Below, piece after piece: positions 11,643-22,175 of a stretch of 64,000 nucleotides of DNA. The stretch comes from Cordilura impudica (Eukaryota > Arthropoda > Insecta > Diptera > Scathophagidae). The stretch is taken from contig CAVMKG010000248.1 in the NCBI GenBank assembly GCA_963682025.1, positions 2,501-66,500 on the forward strand. The letters run 5' to 3'. The notes beneath the pieces are model-generated. The model saw nothing but the letters and a program-made list of their open reading frames with translations, was not told the DNA's origin and ran no database searches. The position numbers and the translations under genes were made by a program. Position 1 is the first letter of the stretch. Each line of letters begins with the position of its first letter.

Positions 11643-13897
11643 GAGCCCTTGATTTTGAAAGTGGTATAAGTCATATATTCCTGGTTTCGAGATATTAAGA
11701 GGTTTGCATTTTAAAGGATTAATAAATATTTTTGTATTAATAAATAAGATATTTCGACAATTAAATAGTGCCAACAAATAAGTATTTATTATGATTGTGA
11801 AATTTATAACCATTTTTATAAGGAAATGTGGTTTTGAAAGGTTGAAATGGCTTATACCATTTTCAAAAATTATCTGCATGGCTTATCTAAATGGCTTAAA
11901 CCATTAAAAAAAATTTTTATTAGAAATTAATATTTTATTCAAACTCATTACATTATAACTAAGTAATTTTTTTTTAGTATTCAGGGAAGATTTCTTATGA
12001 AAAATTGATGGGATATAGGGTAGTAAATCCATCATATCTTTTCGTTTTTCTTCTGTTATTGGTCTAATGGTTGTGTATAATTTATAAATCAATATTTTCG
12101 TATATTCTTGGCCTTCCTCTTTTAGGTGAAAGGTCTAACACTTCGAATTCGGAATTGTCATCCAAAGAAGTTTTATAAAATATCTTATATGGAGCATTTT
12201 TTAGAAATCTGATCCATTGTATTTTTAGCCAAGACACAGCTTCTCCATTGGCGTTCCTTTTTCTATTAGTCGTTGATTCTCTCAGTTGTTTCGTCGAAAT
12301 GAAATCTTTCTGAGCCATTTGTTCTACCAAAAATGGGTTTCTCTTTTTACATAATTCTATTAAATTATAATAATGCTCAGGGTGTATAAATAATTCGATG
12401 TGCTTTAAGATGCAGGATGCAATTTCCTGTGATCCTCTTGAGGCGATTGTTTCATCCCATGCATACATTTTAGCATTTCCATTGTGGAAATTATGAAACC
12501 CTTAATTGTATACATACATGTTGCGCTTATAATAAGCTACCGAAACAGAAAGTTTTGGATAAGAAAGTGTCTTCGTAGATCAAATGTGAATCCGTTATTA
12601 TCACTCGGGTTATCTTTTGCTTTTTGTATGTCATCTGTTAAACTTTTTCTAGCCTGTTCGGCACTGTTAAGATGTGAATCATGAATTTCCATAAAATGCA
12701 ACTTCTCGTCAGCATTACTGGATGCTTCAATTCTTAGTTTTAGTGAATCACACTTTCGGCACGTGTCTTTACGAGGAGTATGAAAATTTAAGTTGAATTC
12801 CGGATTGAATAATTTCCTGTCCACTCCTTCACACGTGATGTATTATTTTCATCACATTTTTTCACATACAGGTCATACATTTTTCGAATATCTAAGTCTT
12901 GACTTAGATATTTTCGACCTGAAGTTTGATGTAATCTCGTGTAATGGCTCTCACATGCTGGAAACTCAGAATATGTTCTCGAACAACTTTAATATTATCT
13001 TCATCTGCTTTTCTAGATGAACCAGCCATTTTGCAACGACCATCCGTTCCAGCTGTTTTAGCATTTAAGACACGGCTTAAACTTCCGTTGGATATTTTGA
13101 AAGCATCAAAAAAAAATTTTGCAAACAGAAACTTCTGAATTCCGAACATTTAAAACTACATTTTCTCATATATCCTCCGTAATTTCTGGGTCGTTGTTTT
13201 ATTGATTGTTTTCGAACCAATCCATACAGAAACTAATTCTGTTTTTCGAAATTTGCTAATTTCCAAACAGTATCAAAATAACCTTTCCTGTTTTCATATC
13301 CGAATCCACTTATACATTTTTTGGAACAAAGGTAATCTTTATTTTCAAAAACTTTACCACTCACATGCTTAGACTCTTTTGTTTCATATTCTTCTCCACC
13401 ATTTCTCTTCATTTTTCTTATATTTTGTGCATAATTACTTTGATTTCGTGTCCTCTTTCTTGATTTCATGTTGCTTTCTTCGATTTGTAAGGGTTCCTCC
13501 GAATTCACTTTTGAATTATGAACTGATTCATCGGAAGACGATATTAGTCTTATTCGTTTCCATTTCTTGGGAGCATTACTTATACTTCTTCGCCGTATAA
13601 GGTCTACACTTAACTATAAATAGTGTGTTTTTACAATAATAGGATTACTTGATCATACTTGAACCGCTATCTGAAGACATGACAAACTTTGTAAATAGAC
13701 TGGCTTATACCACTATCAAAAAAAAACAGTGACTGCATTTTGTTTACCAACCAAAAAATAAACTCAACTTATCGAGTTAATTTTCATGACATACTGCGAA
13801 TTACTTTAGATTATGTTATTTTTTTTAGGAATTTATATGAAATAGCTGAAAAATTTGATTTTTAAAATTTTTGACTTATACCACTTTCATAGGGCTC
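11643..13897 (-). mobile_element. decayed DNA transposon with AATT target duplications
   Basis: Inverted ends share GAGCCCT…TGAAAGTGGTATAAGTC (left, 11643) and its complement (right, to 13897). AATT flanks both ends (11639-11642 and 13898-13901), giving a 4-bp target duplication. The interior holds the remains of one minus-strand gene (12082-13508) in four frame-shifted pieces. The subterminal motif 'ATGGCTTATACCATTTTCA' recurs inside the left end (~11848-11866). The superfamily is unassigned; a 4-bp duplication is compatible with Sola-like or other cut-and-paste groups. Confidence 0.65.
12082..13508 (-). pseudogene. transposon protein relic of an arthropod Cys-rich family
   Basis: Read from 13508 leftward, the pieces line up like one protein. 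First comes a basic N-terminus ('MKSRKRTRNQSNYAQNIRKM'), then a Cys pair in 'LCSKKCISGFGYENRKGYFD' and 'VWKLANFEKQ'. Next is a helical segment with 'REHILSFQHV', then 'HTPRKDTCRKCDSLKLRI', then 'YAWDETIASRGSQEIASCIL', and a C-terminus with 'SEFEVLDLSPKRGRP'. I recognise the order from unannotated proteins common in insect genomes that I believe are transposon-borne, but I cannot name the family. Frame changes lie near 12480-12540, 12830-12900 and 13150-13230, and the segment between 'ASCIL' and the C-terminal part looks internally deleted. Confidence 0.5.
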
Positions 13898-13901
13898 AAT
13901 T

Positions 13902-14597
13902 ATTTTGTGACCATTCGAAAGGTTGAATTACATTTATTTGTGTGTGCTAGTTTTAACATATGTGTAATTTACATGCCAATTCAATTGCAATTGGCACCTA
14001 ATTGGTATGAAAAAAACATATTTCCTTTTAAGTTATTGTTGATGAGGATCACTGATTGCCGAACAGATAAGGTGGATGCGCAATTAGATGTCAACGCTAC
14101 CTAGCTAATGGCATCCAACGCATCAAACGGGCAGTTGGCTATAAAAAATCAGCATTTAAAAAAGTTTTACAACACTGGAAGACGTGTACAAACAAATAAG
14201 CTGTTTTAAGAGCTGTAAAATGTGCGAGTACTAATAAAAGGAATTAAGGAAGAGTATCGCAATGCTCCCAAATTTGTTGAAGATCTTTCAAAAGACCAAA
14301 CTCAATTGTCAATAAAGACTGACGGAGGAATTAATGATTGAGTTCCATACGCCGATGCATTGGAAAATTTTAGGCATCTAAATATCAATGATTATAACGA
14401 CGTGGATAATGATAATTAACTTACTTATTAGCGTGATTTAGATGATATTGATTTCGATGAGAATGACGATGAAGACACCTATCATCGACGAAAGAACTAT
14501 AATGCAACCGAGCCTTAGATACACTTGCAACAGGGTACAAAAATTTATAAAAGTACTTGGAAAACAGACTCTGATGATGAAGTATATAATCCAGTTT
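13902..14597 (+). other. region with a decayed coding fragment
   Basis: Between ~14215 and 14597 the plus strand can be read for short runs separated by stops. Examples are 'IKGIKEEYRNAPKFVEDLSK', an Asp/Asn-rich stretch, and 'STWKTDSDDEVYNPVY'. The acidic, stop-broken pattern suggests an old gene or TE piece of unknown family. The PLE starts directly after 'NPVY'. Confidence 0.3.
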
Positions 14598-14712
14598 ATA
14601 AAGTTTGTTTGTTACTTTTTTGGCCAAGTTATTTAAATTATATATGATTTTTGTTAAGCTAATTGGGCCTATTATATTAATGTAAATAAAAAACCTTTTA
14701 TTTCATATTTCT

Positions 14713-14751
14713 CCCAACGTTTCGTCAATTTCTTATTGACATCTTCAGGGG
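14713..14751 (-). ncRNA. hammerhead-ribozyme-like motif in the PLE 3' region
   Basis: On the minus strand CTGAAGA is followed by a hairpin with stem GTCAAT/ATTGAC and a short A-rich loop, then GAAAC. CUGANGA-stem II-GAAA is the hammerhead core. Penelope-like elements are known to carry hammerheads in their terminal repeats. I could not place the third core piece (the cleavage-site UH) or stem I with confidence. Confidence 0.6.
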
Positions 14752-14966
14752 TTTGTCTATTTAATTTTTTCAAAAACATTAAATTAATACAAAAATAGTA
14801 TACATCATACATTATAAACTTACAATTTCCAATTAATTTTTCACATTAAATTATAAATTGCTTACATAAAACAAAAAACATAAAACATTTAACATATACT
14901 AAAATTAAATTAAACACACAACTTAAAATAATATCACAGTTTTTCCTTCTATTTTATTGCAACTCT

Positions 14967-15221
14967 CTAACTTGTATTTATATTATCTGTGTCTTCCTTT
15001 AGATTCATCGTTTTGTCTATTTTTTGTTGTATATGTAAGCTTTCAATTGTGTAACGTTTTTTATGTTTTGTTTCTATGTCTAATATTATTATTCTATTGA
15101 AGTCGGGTTCATGGTTTTCGTTTATCATATGTTTTGACAAGGCTGTTGATTGCCTTTGTTTCTCAATGTCATTTTTGTGTTCGCTCACTCTTGTTTGTAG
15201 ATTTCTTTTTGTTGTGCCGAT
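14967..15221 (-). pseudogene. PLE C-terminal GIY-YIG endonuclease domain
   Basis: The GIY-YIG domain nicks target DNA for PLE insertion. After the RT, the frame reads 'VVYEIACKG' (the GIY half, upstream of 15222) and then an in-frame TAA exactly where the Tyr of 'YIG' is expected. It continues 'IGTTKRNLQTRVSEHKNDIE' and 'HMINENHEPDFNR…' to 'ESLHIQQKID'. The Arg of 'LQTR' and the His/Glu-containing helix are present. The same TAA occurs in the adjacent partial unit, so the source copy already lacked this Tyr codon. The C-terminal 73-codon piece starts at an internal Met. Confidence 0.75.
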
Positions 15222-16410
15222 TTAAATTAGATCACATTTTTGTTCGTCGTTTCCCTTACATGCTATTTCGTACACAACATTGTTTTGTTGTTGTTTTTCA
15301 ACAGGCGCTTTAATTTTGGAAAAAATAGAGTTGAGTGTAGTGTGTGGTTTGTAGGCGAAACATATGTTTTGTGTTTCTATTGTTGTTTCAATATTCTTAT
15401 TGTCTGTCAAGCCAGGAATAAACTTTACACTGTGAAAAACTTTGTCGTTGATTTCAGTGTTATTTGGAGATATTTTGGTTTTTAATTTTCTTTGCGTTTC
15501 TTCAACTAGTTGTTTTATAATTTTTATTGGAAAACTATTATTTATTAATATTGATGTGATTTTCTTTATATTTTTGATATGAAATTCCTCGTCACTTACA
15601 TGTAGTACCCTAAAAATTAAATTTTTCGCCGTATTTATTATTTGGTATTTTGGTTGTGTTGCGTTGAAATTCATCAGTCTCCCAGAAGATGTTTCTTTTG
15701 AATACAAGTCAAATTTAATCAGACTATTGTGTCTATATATGTATGTATCCCAGTATGCAATTTTATTATGTGTCTCAATTTCCGTAGTGAACTGAATTTT
15801 AGGATGATATGAGTTGAGAATATTCAGGATCTCTTCTTTGTCGTCACGTTTTACTATAGCTAATATGTCATCTACATATTTCACTATGTATTTTAAATTA
15901 ATATTTTTCTTCTTTAACTCGGTTATTGCTTCGTCAAGTAAACTGTCTAATACTATATCGGCAATGGTGGGTGATAGAGGATTCCCCATCGGCATTTCGA
16001 AGACTTGGCTGTAGATTTTATTTTCGTAAACAAAATAATTGTTATCCATTAGGCAAAATTTAATTATTTTTAGGAACTTAGCTCTCGAAATTTTAGTTAT
16101 GTTCTTTATTGTATCCCATTTTCCCATTATGTTTTTTATTGCCGTATGCACAGGTATGTTAGTAAATAAAGACACGACATCAAAAGATATTAAAACTTCA
16201 TTATCCGCTATATTTTTATGTTGTAATTGTTTTTTAAGTTCCATAGAATTTTTAATGTTATATTTTTCTGAAATTATGTGTTTTAAAAGTTGACCAATAT
16301 ATTTGGAGAGTTGATAACATGGGACATTCATTGAAGATACAATTGGTCAAAGAGGTGTATTTATTTTGTGAATTTTCGGGAGACCGTAAATTATTGGGGC
16401 GATGGCGGCG
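15222..16410 (-). pseudogene. PLE reverse transcriptase domain
   Basis: This is telomerase-related RT typical of Penelope. Motifs in order are 'YGLPKIHK' (RT-N/fingers), 'SFDVVSLFTNIP' (motif A), 'MPMGNPLSPTIADIVLD' (motif B) and 'KYVDDILAI' (motif C with the catalytic Asp pair). The connection follows ('RVLHVSDEEFH'), then a linker to 'NICFAYKPH' and the GIY half. An in-frame TGA replaces the Arg expected in 'PLRPIVSS' near 16350, and the TAA at 15222 ends the piece. Transib-1 cut the frame at 16410. Confidence 0.85.
16406..16410. repeat. Transib-1 target duplication (left)
   Basis: CGGCG, repeated at 20257-20261. Five-base GC-rich duplications are the Transib rule. Confidence 0.9.
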
Positions 16411-17484
16411 CACTGTGGCTCAAATTTTGATTTCATTGGCCAAAAGTCAAATTTTTTTTTGTCATCGATTTTTAAAATTTTTACTCCTTTTTGTAGCTTA
16501 TATATCCAGATTAAGGTAGCCGAAAAATTAGGTTAAACTATTGATAATTGTGGGCGTGGCATGCTGTCAAACTCAACTGTTTTTTTTAATTCAGCAAAAG
16601 GTGTTTTTTTTTTTGTTTTTTATCAAAAATAAATGGTTACTACTCGTAAGCTATCATCGATATTGGCCTGCGGTCTTTTTTATAATGTTAGTAGGATTAT
16701 AGTCTTTAGTTTTTGTAAGTAGTCACAGTTCTAACGTTTGATATTAGGGGCGTTATGAAATATTTATGAAACCACTATATTTTTCTCAAATTTAAACTTT
16801 AGTGGAATAGAACTTCTAAAGGAAGTAAGGGAACAAGAAACGTATACCACCCGGAGAAAGGCGAATGTATCCTGTTTAACCCTATATATACTTTTGCACC
16901 CCCCACGAGCCCCCGGTAGAACACTTTTTTCATTTTAATGAAATTACTCTAAAAAAATTACTCTAAAAAAAATTTTGTTTTTTTACTTTAGACTACGTAA
17001 AAGTAAAATAATTAAATAAAATACCTGCGAAAGGGTTTATTGGCTTTGTTTTGATCAGCAAAAAAATAAGTCATAAAATGATCACAATAGGTTCTACAGT
17101 AAACAAATGATCTCTTTCTTAATTTACCTGTTGTCAAATTTAAGGGTCAACCAAAGTCATAAACAATTTTATAAGTTTGTCAATAATCGCGGCACTAAAC
17201 CACTAAAGATAAAAAACCACCCCATATTGGCGAGAAACTAATTAGTTTTACCTGATATTGAAGTCTGGATAACAAGTGCAGTTTTGTACAATTTAAGTAC
17301 TACCTGCTATGAAATTAAAGATCAATGTGTGAATAACATGTACCTAAAAATGTATAAAATGACGGATTCTATAAGGGATTACTCAATAATAAGTTAATAC
17401 TTCAAGTGTACGGACGTATATTCGCAAGTGATAAAAAGTGATAAAAAAGTGATAACAGACGCAAATAAAAATATTGAGAAAAAT

Positions 17485-19472
17485 ATGGAGAACTTTAGTT
17501 ATAAAGAACTGGCCGAAGAGTATTTTCGAAACAAAAACCAGGAAGATGTTCTTAGTTACGTTAAAATAAAATTAAACTTAAATTCGTCTAGTACCGAAAT
17601 ACAAGAGCAATTATCTAATTTCGTCAAAGTACTAAAAAAACGATTGAAAGAAGTTAACTACTGTAAACAAAAGTTTTATAATAAAAGTGCAAACTGGTTA
17701 GAAGGCCAACTTAATGTTGGTGGAGAAACAGCAAAGCTAGATAAGGCTGACCACGCAAATCATTGGACAACTGCAGCGATAGATCTAAGAGGCGGAAACT
17801 TAAAAATTTTAACGAGGAAATTGGTTCTACAAATATAAAAGAATCTTTTCTACATCAATTACGAGCACAAAACCAATTAACAAAAGTGGATATCATTGAA
17901 AAAACTTGTAATGCTAGTCCAGTGAGAACAAAGCGAATTCTTAAAAGTATACCAACTCCGAGCGATGCAAAACAGTTCACAAATGAGGAGGCATTAGCAT
18001 TATTTCTGGATTTGAAATTAACAAAACACCAATATATTCAGCTCAGATTGCGTGCGATTGAAAAAGGCTCAAATATGTATCCAGCATATCATCACATAAC
18101 AGCTGCTAAAATAGACTGTTTGCCATCAAAGGACACTATTACAATCACACCAATTTCGGCAGAAGTACAACTACAATCTTTACTTGATCACACAGCCAAA
18201 CGCTTGCTACAATCAATAACAGGAACTGAGTTAAAGAAATATGGAAACACAAAGTTAATTCTATTTTGTAAATGGGGATGTGATGGTTCTTCGGGACAAA
18301 AACAATACAAACAAGTTGTATGTGAAAATATTTCGGACTCAGATATGTTCATGGTATCATTTGTACCATTGCGATTGAAAAAGATTTTGGAAGATTCGGA
18401 GCCTTCGAGTAGTACAACGCAAACAATGGATATTTGGAAAAATGAGACACCATCTTCTACGAAATACTGCAGGCCAATCAAATTTGAATTCAAAAAAGAA
18501 AGTCATGATGCCATTAACAAAGAAGTTAGTGATATCAAGGCCCAAATAGCAACACTACAGCCATTACAATTACAGTTAGATGGGCAGCAAATTGAAGTAA
18601 GCTACCAATTAGTGCTGACAATGATAGATGGAAAAGTAGGTCAGGCTTTGACTAACACGAAGGCTGCATCCAGCTGCATTATATGCCAAGCAACATCAAG
18701 CCAATTAAACCAAGTCCCGACAAAATCATTCGATAATACCGATGCCTTCGAATTTGGATTATCACCACTACATGCAAGAATACGACTTATGGAACACATA
18801 CTAAAAATCAGTTATGATTTGGATTTCGGGCCTTCAGGATCAATAAGAAACAACGAAACCAACAAAGAGTTAAGAAGTTCAAAAAAGAAACATGTTCAAG
18901 ATGAATATCGCAAATTTGGATTGATTATAGATCAGCCAAAACAAGGGTCAGGCAATACAAATGATGGCAATACCGCAAGAAGATTCTTTTCAGATCTAGA
19001 AACAGCATCTGAAATAACAGGAGTGGATTTAAACCTTATTTTCAGATTTAAAATAATCCTAGAAGTACTTGCGTGCAATGAAGAAATTGACTCTAGAAAA
19101 TTTGGAGATTATGCTAAGGAAACTGCAAAAATATATACAACCAACTACCCATGGAGAAATATGTCTGCAACAGTCCACAAAATCCTTTATCATGGAGAAG
19201 ATGTCATTAAATATCATTTGGTGCCACTTGGAGATCTATCAGAGGAGGCTCAGGAAAAAAGGAACAAGGATTACAGATTTTATAGACAGCACAATACTAG
19301 AAAAATGTCACGAAATTCCACAAATGAAGATCTATTTAATATATTATTGGCAACGTCAGATCCGTTCATCTCCAGTATTCGAAATCAATGGAAAGTGGAA
19401 CATCGGGATTTAGATGAAGAAGCCAAAAAACTACTAAAGAACAGAAATAGCACAGAACAAAATATGGAATAA
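17485..19472 (+). pseudogene. Transib-1 transposase (one frameshift)
   Basis: Cut-and-paste transposase of the RAG1/Transib group. The first ATG (17485, 'MENFSYKELAEEYF') opens an N-terminal region that goes out of frame near 17745-17765; the rest runs uninterrupted from 'CSDRSKRRK' to the stop. The expected acidic catalytic residues are visible: Asp in 'CKWGCDGSSG' (~18270), Asp in 'LTMIDGKV' (~18620) and Glu in 'LSEEAQEKRNKD' (~19245). A zinc pair 'SSCIICQAT' (~18670) and a His pair 'VHKILYHGE' (~19180) match the ZnC2 and ZnH2 positions of RAG1. Length (~660 residues) is normal. Apart from one frameshift it is complete, so it died recently or the shift is an assembly error. Confidence 0.88.
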
Positions 19473-20210
19473 TTGCAATCAATATTTGAGTCTAATGAAT
19501 AATAATTATAATTGCCTTTCATTGTTATTTAAGTACGAAAAACATAGTATTAGTAAAAAATAATAATAAACAGAACCTACCATTGTTACAAATGCTATTT
19601 AAATCTATTGCAGTTTTTATTCTTAAAAGGTTTCCCACATATGAATGCAATGTTTTAATAGATAAGAAAGATTCAAAAAATAAGAACCCATATTTTCATA
19701 TCAAAATTAAAAAAAAAATTAGAATCATTGCGCTAATGTTTAGCAGATTTATTTAGCTAGTGTAACAAATAAGGCAGCAAACACTAATAAATTTTTCTGT
19801 AGTAATAATAATATTCCTTGAGTGTAAGCAAATTGCAAATTTGATAGCAAACATTTTTAATTTTTTAGTAATACTAGTTAAATTTCTAGTGAATTTTACT
19901 ATTTTGTTGCGTGTAAAAATTTTTTTGAGTGTAAAAATTTTTTTGAGTGTAAGCATTAAAAAAATTTCATTATTACAAAAAATGTTTATAATAATTATTT
20001 AACTCCAAATATGACACTTTCTAATAAATAAAAATAAATAAAAAAAAAACATATATCACGCTAAAATTTAAAAAAAATCAAAAGTTAAACTTTGACCTAG
20101 AATTCCTTAAAAAGTACTCAATCAATTTAAATGAAATTCACACTGAGTCAAGATCAACTATCTATCTATCTATTAAAAAAAACAGTACTAAAATATTTTG
20201 ATCGGTTCAA
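19473..20210. other. Transib-1 3' non-coding region
   Basis: AT-rich sequence between the transposase stop and the right terminal repeat, with a near-duplicate GTGTAAAAATTTTTTTGA (~19912-19945). I see no gene. Confidence 0.6.
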
Positions 20211-20256
20211 AAGTTACAGAATTTTGGCCAATGAAAAATGATTTTCAGCCACTGTG

Positions 20257-20261
20257 CGGCG
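20257..20261. repeat. Transib-1 target duplication (right)
   Basis: CGGCG, identical to 16406-16410. Confidence 0.9.
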
Positions 20262-20378
20262 GAGCATAATAGTTGTCTTTTTTGCCATTGATCTGTACAC
20301 TCATCTCTAAAAAGTTCTGAAACTATGTTATTATTTTCCCTCTGAAATTTTGGGGTTGGGTCTGTTCTTATTGCTCTG
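20262..20378 (-). pseudogene. PLE coding piece between Transib-1 and LOA
   Basis: The minus strand reads 'TYRAIRTDPTPKFQ', '…VSELFRDECTDQWQKRQLL' and 'CSAA'. It links the N-terminal region at 35247 to the RT fingers at 16410 in one frame. 'TYR.I..DPT' is the standard entry into the Penelope RT. This piece is what shows that the LOA and Transib-1 are separate insertions into one element. Confidence 0.8.
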
Positions 20379-20393
20379 TATGTGTTTTTGTCT
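20379..20393. repeat. LOA target duplication (left)
   Basis: TATGTGTTTTTGTCT, repeated at 35248-35262. Removing one copy restores the PLE frame. Confidence 0.92.
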
Positions 20394-20606
20394 CATGTGG
20401 AGATGCCAGTCTCCAATCGGGCGCGTCCCCAGGTGGCGCATAGGGGGGGTTAGGATGCACCCTAATGGCTCTAATACAACTGCTCACCGGCAGTTGTAGA
20501 AGATTACTATTAGAGAGCATCTTAACTTAAAGATCATCGTAGTCAGGTAAAAGCTCCCTTTGTAACTAAAGATGTTTTTACAAGAGGACGTTGATTTTCG
20601 GGGGTC

Positions 20607-22175
20607 ATGCACTCCCCGCGGACCAAAAACTGGATAGGGGTGGTTCCCGAAAAGGAACCAACACATGGTTTAATGTCTACTAAATATGAAAAAGTTACGG
20701 TGCAGGGCCTAAATAACCCAGTACCGGCGGCTAAGTGTGGTGAGCAAGCGGGCCCACAGTCGTCGAGATCAGTTGACTGCAAGTCCACTATGGAGGTGGG
20801 TAACTTGGCCTCTATAGATGGGTATGTTACAAGAAAAATCCAAAATAAGGAGACTGAGGAATCGGATCCGAGAGGGAGCCTTGTGCGACCTCAACCTCAC
20901 ATGACAGGTTCGGATTCCGACGAATCGAATTCCTCAAACGAAGGTTACGACACAGTCATTGCCACACAGCCTAAACAGGCAAATTCCGATGTGATAAAAA
21001 TGGTAGAGGAAGTAAGCGTCAGCATAGCTAAACTCTCTACCAATAAGAAAAAGTTATCTGGGGCCCAACGACGAAAAATCGCCAAAATGAACCGGAAAGC
21101 ACAAATAGCCAAAGTGACGAAAGATGTTCTAAAGGTTAATGGACTTTCTACACCCACATCCTCTGATGCGGGCAAGCGGATACGTTCTCCTGAGGAACAG
21201 AACTTTGCAGAGGCAAAAAAGAAGAAGAGGAATTCCATGCCAACCAGTACACAGTTGATCAATAACCCCAACCTGAAGAATAGAGGTACCATCGCGGAAA
21301 CTCAATCCAAATGAGAGGTTATTGGGCCAACGTTAACTGGGAAGGATGGGGCAAAAGGTAATCCTTCATTGCAAGTTCAAAACTCCTTCAAGGGTGGTAG
21401 ACAAGCAACGAAGAGAAAACAGATTGCACCATCAGGCAAGGAACAATCGACTTCATATGCTAGTATGGCAAAAAAAACAGCAATGGACGAACTTTTTTAT
21501 GCCATTGTAGATTTAAGTAGTCCCACCGGCAAAATCCTAACTGCCCAGAGAACAGCACTCGAAGAGGCATTTAATAAAAGGATCATAGAGTATGTTCTAG
21601 ACGCTGAAAAAGATGCCCAAGAGATCCATATAAATAGCTGCAAATTCTCCATGGACGTACTTATGCAACAACTTGCGTCCAACGCATGTGTAGAAACCCT
21701 GGAGAAAATGGTGGAATGTATGCCAGCTCCTTGGGACGGTGCCAAACTGTCCCTCATCAAAAAAGCATACATTCCATTCCTAACCAAAGCGTCCTTTTTC
21801 ATCAAAGGTTGGGGCAGCAAGCTTGAAACCGAAGACATAATTAAGGTCTTGGCCAAACAAAATAAAGGTCTAGCCACTGACAAATGGGAGATATTCCACA
21901 GAGAGGAGGGCCAAGACGGCACTCTTTTCGTTGTGGGTATTGATCAGGAGTCAATGGCTAGCCTCAAAACAACAAAAGGTAAAGCCTTCTTCGTATCAGC
22001 TGCAGTTTACTTTAAAGTAGGCAAAACTACCATTGGCTGGGAGAAGGCAACCGATAAGACCAAGGCGGGTACTGGTGAGGGGACCTCCACCGACCCAACA
22101 CCATCTACGTCAGATACAAAGGGAGAGTTAGAAATAACTAACTCCCAAGAGGAACAACTATTAGCCGAACAATGA
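20607..22175 (+). pseudogene. LOA ORF1 protein (one in-frame TGA)
   Basis: ORF1 of LOA elements is an RNA-binding protein. The ATG at 20607 opens an acidic/basic N-terminal region with a Lys/Arg-rich tract (about residues 140-210: 'RRKIAKMNRKAQIAK', 'AKKKKR'). After a TGA at 21312 the same frame continues to 22175. The second half has 'LDAEKDAQEIHINSCKFSMD', 'FFIKGWGSKLE' and 'LFVVGIDQESM…VYFKVGK', which I read as the DUF4780-type domain. There are no CCHC knuckles. The stop codon overlaps the ORF2 start as ATGA, suggesting coupled translation. Confidence 0.75.

Larger units (their letters stand above)
16411..20256 (+). mobile_element. Transib-1, RAG1-related DNA transposon
   Basis: The ends read CACTGTGGCTCAAA… and, from the right inward, CACAGTGGCTGAAAA…. 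They are imperfect inverted repeats of about 38 bp that match V(D)J heptamers (CACAGTG). An A-rich CCAAAAGTC or CCAAAATTC follows 22 bases inside each heptamer, reminiscent of the RSS nonamer. A 5-bp CGGCG duplication flanks the 3,846-bp element. It sits in the PLE and interrupts its RT frame. Confidence 0.92.

Noticed and set aside
20945..21292. Minus-strand 115-codon frame over LOA ORF1
   Set aside because: Shadow of the plus-strand gag frame with no family features.
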